Shown piece after piece: positions 60,101 through 64,000 of a stretch of 64,000 bases of DNA (positions within the stretch are counted from its first letter, which is position 1; every line of letters begins with the position of its first letter). Location of the stretch: contig OZ037767.1 in NCBI GenBank assembly GCA_964035545.1, forward strand, positions 26,521,628 through 26,585,627, read 5' to 3'. The stretch is from Bugula neritina (taxonomy: Eukaryota > Bryozoa > Gymnolaemata > Cheilostomatida > Bugulidae). The notes under the pieces are model-generated. The model was not told the origin of the DNA. It worked only from the letters and a program-made list of their open reading frames with translations, and did not search any database. The position numbers and the translations under genes were made by a program.

Positions 60101-63100
60101 CTGATAAATTCAATAGTTTTTTGTCACTATTCATGCCTTGATAGGAGTGGAAGTCAAAATGAATGCAAGTGTATATTATATTGGTTCAGAATCGAATAAG
60201 TATATAACATAAACTCATTTCATTGTATTGTACAATCACTCTGTTTGCTTGTGTGTCTTACAGTTGCAAAGTTTAATAAGTATATCGCAGAAAGTATGAT
60301 TGACCTACTTCCTGGCATGGAGTATGAGGGCACTGACACGGGTAAGTCTAGACGAACACTGGAGGTAATAATACTGACAGTGATAGTACTGGAAGTAGTA
60401 ATACTGACGGTGATAGTACTGGAGGTAGTAGAACTGATAGTAGTGCTGATAGTAGTGGTACCGGAGGTAGTAGAACTGATAGTAGTAGTGCTGATAGTAG
60501 TAGTACCGGAGGTAGTAGAACTGATAGTAGTAGTGCTGATAGTAGTAGTACCGGAGGTAGTAGAACTGATAGTAGTAGTGCTGATAGTAGTAGTACTCAA
60601 GCTAGTACTACTGAGAGCAGTACTGTTGTAAATGGTAGTACCATATCTGGCATTACTGTGATATAGCGTAAGAAATGAAGTAGCCATACCATTGCTGATA
60701 GTGACAGAGGTGATGTTAGACTTAGAGAATGTAGTTGTAAAGTTTAGAAGTACCGGTGCAATAGTAATGAGAGTAGAGGTGTTGATGGCTATGAATTGTA
60801 TACAATATAGTTTACTGTGAAAAAAATTTTCCGTTTTGCAAAGACTGGAAGAAAACCTCACTTTTTGTAGGTCTAAAGAAGTATACGGCTGTAAAGGAAA
60901 TGCAACACTTGAATAACATTGAAGATGTTGAAGAAGCGCTGGATGAGCAGTTGTGCTATGATAGTATGGATGAGCTAACTGTGGGGGGTGGCATAGATAG
61001 GCTGGGCATAGATGTTGAAGCATGGTCATGCTATGAGGTTTTAGATGTCGTAAATGAAAATGACGGTATAGGTAGGATGAGCTATGACGGTATAGGTAGG
61101 ATGAGCTATGATGGTATAGGTAGTGTGAGCTATGATTGTATAGATAACCTGGGATATGATGGTATGGAAGAGCTAAATGAGGATGATTGGGGAGAGGATC
61201 TGTATGAGAATCCTGAGGTGGGAGAACTCTACTGTGGTGCGGATCTTTTTAGCTCTGATGATAGGCAACTATACGGCTATTGTCCTGGTTAGTGAATACA
61301 TCTGTAGTCTAAATAGTTGCATATTTACTTCTCAAAGTAATAACAATATTTATAAGATTTATTGCTTCTATCTACTGTTGTTTTTATTTCAGAATCTGAA
61401 GCGTCATCAGAGTCTTTTGAAGGTTTGTTGAATTTAGAAGCTTCAATAAGTAAACATTTGCTCTTGCTTATGGTATATTGTGTCTGTGTTGAACTGCACA
61501 ATTTACACTCAGCATTAGTTAGTCATTTAGAGGGAGCAGCAGTGGTCTAGGGGTTAAAGCGTTTGCTTTGTGAACGCGAAGTCCCCGGCAAAGGCCATTG
61601 GTGATGTTAGGGACAGCATCCAGTCATAATTGCTTCTGTGCCTCATTTGAACAAGTTCTTAGCCCTTTACATTAGGGTTTCTAACAGGGATAGCGACTAT
61701 AAACTTGTGTGAGTTTTTTTTGAGTGAGTGAGAGAGTAATTGGTCATTTATATTGTCTACGTGATTATTTGCTGTGTAACCTGATAATAATGTACAATAA
61801 CGCAATCACTGCCAGCTGTAATGAAATATTTACATCTATGTTTAATAATGTAATATATAATCGATTTATCAGCAAATTTAATTTAAATCAATTGTTCGTC
61901 ACCTTATATTTGTAAAATAGATTTGATGTGTTATTAGACCGATCATATAGGGCTTCATTTAACAAGTCGGAATCAGGTGAAAACAAAATCTGTCTTATCC
62001 ATATGGGTTGTTTCTTTCAACTTTAATAAAGGTTTTACAAATTACCTGTGTTTATATTTTTGTGATATCTAGCCACGGTTTGGGTGACCACACTACCAAG
62101 CTGTAGATGTGCATACAATAACAGTGTCACTAAGAAGGGGATTTTTATCTTTTCTTGCGCCTAAATTGATAGCATTGGTTTTCATTTCTCCGCTTCAGGT
62201 TTTGGTCTCAGCAGTCCAACATCACTTGCATACAGTCCCACGTCACCTGCATACAGTCCTACATCACCTGCATACAGTCCAATGTTGGATAGCTCTTCTC
62301 TTTTAAGGAAAAAGCAAAAAAAGAAGTTTGCTGCACCTCCTCTTTTTAGGAATGTGACACCTATTCCTGAGATGGAAGCACCATCATTGCCATCAACACC
62401 ACCGCCACTTCCACCTCGGCCACTACCACGTCAAGCACCGCCACCTCAGGCATTACCACGTCAGGTACCACCACTACCACGTCAAGCACCACTACTACCA
62501 CCTCAGGCACTACCACTACCACCTCGAGCACTACCACCTCAGGCAATAAAGCTAGCAACTCGAGCATCAGTAGCAGCACCACCACTCTTGGCATCACAAC
62601 CACTAACCACATTACCACAAATGGCACCACAATCCCTAGAAGAACCACCACCACCAACACTGCGTCAAAAGGCAAGATTTATGAATAGTTTCACACAGCC
62701 GCCTTCAGCCTCCCAGGAGCAGCCATCTTCAGCCAGGTTAATTGGCAGTTTAGCAGCTGAAGTTGCATCTCATGCAAATCGTTTCGAGCCTCAGTGTTTT
62801 AATCAAGCAGCAGCTTCTCTTGCCTTTGCTAAATCATCACCAGCACCACCACCACCTGGGGCGGCAGCATCACCACCTGGGGCAACAACAGGAACTCTAT
62901 TGGCTGACAAAGCAGCAGAGCTCACAGTACGTAAATCGGCAGCAGCCGAACTTCTAGTGAAAGCAGCAGATTACAAACTAAGCAGTGGAGCAAAAACCCG
63001 CATACAAGCAGCTCCTGAATCTCGCCGGACACGGAAAGCTTTCAGAGAGTATTCAGCATCTGCAGATGTTGGGTTTTCTTTTGGCGGAAACTCAGCGCTG

Positions 63101-63787
63101 AAAGAACGATTTTCAGCTGATGAAATTAGGTTTGCTCATCGTGCAGGTTATGAATTCTGGTCAGCTAAGGATGCAGGTGGTCCATTTAGGTCAGCTGATA
63201 GTAGATGTGGTTTTTTTGGGTCAGCTTATGATATGGCAGGGATAGCATTTGAAGATGAATCTTTAGTTTCTTTCTCTGCTCGACATAGCACCCGCAGAAG
63301 AGGAGGCAGTCACATCAGTGTTATGGATATAAAAAACCGAAATGAGAAGCTAGATGATGCAAAGACTACGTCTACACCTCTACCAATATCACATGGGTTG
63401 TACAGAGCTAAAGAAGGTAAACTTTAATACATTCTCTTTAGAGTAATGCTTCTGTGTTGAGCAGGTGGTATAATGGTAACAATAACTTCCCTTTCTATGC
63501 TGCACTTCTTCTACTTCTATTATTGTATTATACTTCTATTACTGTATTCTACTTCTATTACTGTATTCTACTTCTATTACTGTATTCTACTCCTATTACT
63601 GTATTCTACTTCTATTAATGTATTCTACTTCTATTACTGTATTCTACTTCTATTACTGTAAACTACCTCAGGTAAAGACTTGAAGACCATCATCCTCTAT
63701 CCAGTCTCATTGACTGATGGATGGAAACAGGAGTTACATGTCATCGGCAAAGATATTCCAAAGCACGATCAGCGTATTGACTATCTA
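48128..63787 (+). CDS. PARP4: Poly(ADP-ribose) polymerase 4 (vault PARP), partial at 3' end
   Basis: Thirty exons in matching phase (1913 codons): 48128-48341, 48916-49070, 49361-49556, 49905-50059, 50495-50587, 51000-51167, 51933-52083, 52393-52550, 52808-52950, 53226-53390, 53614-53712, 54088-54268, 54982-55156, 55250-55374, 55466-55690, 56195-56359, 56505-56651, 56739-56879, 57208-57394, 57609-57682, 57915-58102, 58211-58310, 58854-59024, 59582-59743, 59905-60046, 60264-60341, 60871-61287, 61393-61422, 62199-63416 and 63672-63787. PARP4 is the ADP-ribosyltransferase of the vault particle. Order: N-terminal basic extension; BRCT (exons 2-3); a region in the WGR-like position (exons 4-6); helical regulatory part (7-9); catalytic domain (10-13) with the H-Y-E triad in LLFHAS, GLYFGD and LTEAPSGYDS; VIT domain (14-16); vWA with MIDAS DLSNSMS (19-22); then repeat- and Pro-rich exons 27-29. 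The C-terminal vault-binding end lies beyond the window. Exon 13 is followed by a GC donor. Confidence 0.97.
56897..56937. promoter_or_regulatory. Pair of CArG-box palindromes in a PARP4 intron
   Basis: CCATATATGG at 56897-56906 and again at 56928-56937, each inside a TTACCATATATGGTAA palindrome, 31 bp apart, directly after exon 56739-56879. The sequence matches the SRF consensus CC(A/T)6GG. Whether it is regulatory or a small duplicated palindrome cannot be told from sequence. Confidence 0.35.
59104..59267 (-). mobile_element. tRNA-derived SINE, copy 2
   Basis: On the minus strand: A-box-like TAGTGGCTAGGGCACTGG, an excellent B box (GGTTCAATTCC), and the tail GGGATAGCGACTATAAAC shared with the other two copies. 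It lies in the PARP4 intron after exon 58854-59024 and is shorter in the core than copies 1 and 3. Confidence 0.75.
60362..60620 (+). repeat. Minisatellite in PARP4 intron beside a donor
   Basis: Units built on ACTGATAGTAGTAGTGCTGATAGTAGTAGTACCGGAGGTAGTAGA, about 50 bp when complete, with shorter units at the start. The array begins about 20 nt after the donor of exon 60264-60341. It produces long Ser/Thr- or Val/Ile-rich open frames on both strands that I regard as artefacts of the repeat. Confidence 0.85.
61062..61140 (+). repeat. In-frame 24-bp coding repeat in PARP4
   Basis: Three copies of a unit encoding DGIGRMSY (third copy DGIGSVSY) followed by diverged copies (DCIDNLGY, DGMEELNE), within exon 60871-61287. 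The surrounding segment is very acidic. Confidence 0.85.
61530..61713 (+). mobile_element. tRNA-derived SINE, copy 3
   Basis: Plus strand: the head GCAGTGGTCTAGGGGTTAAA resembles the start of a tRNA gene, followed by the core AGCATCCAGTCATAAT (shared with copy 1) and tail AGGGATAGCGACTATAAAC. It sits in the PARP4 intron between exons 61393-61422 and 62199-63416. Confidence 0.75.
62210..62287 (+). repeat. 21-bp coding repeat giving CTD-like heptads in PARP4
   Basis: At the start of exon 62199-63416 a 21-bp unit is repeated and encodes SPTSLA then YSPTSPAYSPTSPAYSP. The heptad Y-S-P-T-S-P-A differs from the RNA polymerase II CTD consensus only at position 7. Directly after it comes a Lys-rich patch (RKKQKKKF) and a long Pro-rich region. 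Confidence 0.9.
63505..63665 (+). repeat. 19-bp pyrimidine-rich minisatellite abutting a PARP4 acceptor
   Basis: About eight units of CTTCTATTACTGTATTCTA. The last unit continues as CTTCTATTACTGTAAACTAC and then CTCAG, the acceptor of exon 63672-63787. The array thus supplies the polypyrimidine tract and candidate branch points for that exon. Confidence 0.85.
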
Positions 63788-64000
63788 GTATGTGTTTAAA
63801 TTATCTTTGACTAAGTTATGTATTATTAACACTTACTAGACTTCAGTCCAGCAAACTGAAATCCGGTGAGATGTGGAAAATTTCAAGCTGTTTTCTGTTG
63901 ACTTACATTCTATTCGCTTTCTTGTTGGGGTAGAATTTGCATCTGTTTTAATATGTCTTAATTAGGTACTGTTTTTAGTTTTGCTATTTGAATTTTTGAT

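Noticed and set aside
60245-60631. 128-codon plus-strand frame extending exon 60264-60341 through the repeat
   Set aside because: It reads through a strong GTAAGT donor into repeats giving Val/Ile-rich nonsense; the next exon fits perfectly when the donor is used.
60220-61029. 269-codon Thr/Ser-rich minus-strand frame (mucin-like)
   Set aside because: It is the antisense of a PARP4 intron minisatellite and of exon 60871-61287; composition comes from the repeat and it has no splice context of its own.
62361-62675. Val/Leu-rich minus-strand frame
   Set aside because: Shadow of the Pro/Ala-rich PARP4 exon 62199-63416 on the other strand.

Overview
The window is animal (metazoan) genomic DNA. 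Genes are split into many short exons by AT-rich introns with GT-AG, or occasionally GC-AG, borders. It carries a BEL/Pao retrotransposon, a tRNA-derived SINE family and foldback elements. The gene content (vault PARP, a type II membrane copper amine oxidase, SNRPE) fits an invertebrate bilaterian; I cannot name the species from sequence alone. There are no prokaryotic signals.

Layout, left to right. (1) 1219-6711, minus: a phosphotyrosine-motif-rich docking or cytoplasmic-tail protein in four phase-compatible exons; its third exon runs into a 16-copy, 35-bp array in which every unit carries a 5' splice site. (2) 13755-28799, plus: an unrecognised secreted protein of 643 aa in 11 exons, with a His/Ser/Thr-rich tail. 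Its last intron holds a complete, apparently very young BEL/Pao element in antisense (18982-27728; 810-bp LTRs with no difference seen by eye, CTACT target duplication, intact 2038-aa Gag-Pol). (3) About 30221-32377, minus: a small basic protein of unknown function, 3' end uncertain. (4) 33276-42807, minus: a complete 15-exon copper amine oxidase, 774 aa, with transmembrane anchor, TPQ tyrosine, catalytic Asp and all three copper histidines. (5) 43732-46711, minus: SNRPE (Sm E), three exons, with a 1.26-kb foldback element in intron 2. (6) 48128 to beyond 64000, plus: PARP4 (vault PARP), 30 exons seen (1913 codons), carrying BRCT, helical, ADP-ribosyltransferase, VIT and vWA regions and a repeat/proline-rich C-terminal part. 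The window ends before the last exons.

These are unrelated housekeeping and enzyme genes rather than an operon-like system. The most unusual observation cuts across genes: several minisatellites sit exactly on, or next to, exon-intron junctions. The clearest are at donors in the docking-protein gene and the amine oxidase gene; weaker cases are at an acceptor in the small gene and in two PARP4 introns. In the docking gene the last 19 nt of the exon is itself a diverged repeat unit, suggesting that splice junctions seeded the arrays. A second notable point is a run of RNA polymerase II CTD-like heptads (YSPTSPA) in PARP4.

Exon calls rest on reading frames, splice consensus and codon-phase bookkeeping, plus recalled knowledge of the protein families. 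No search or alignment program was run.
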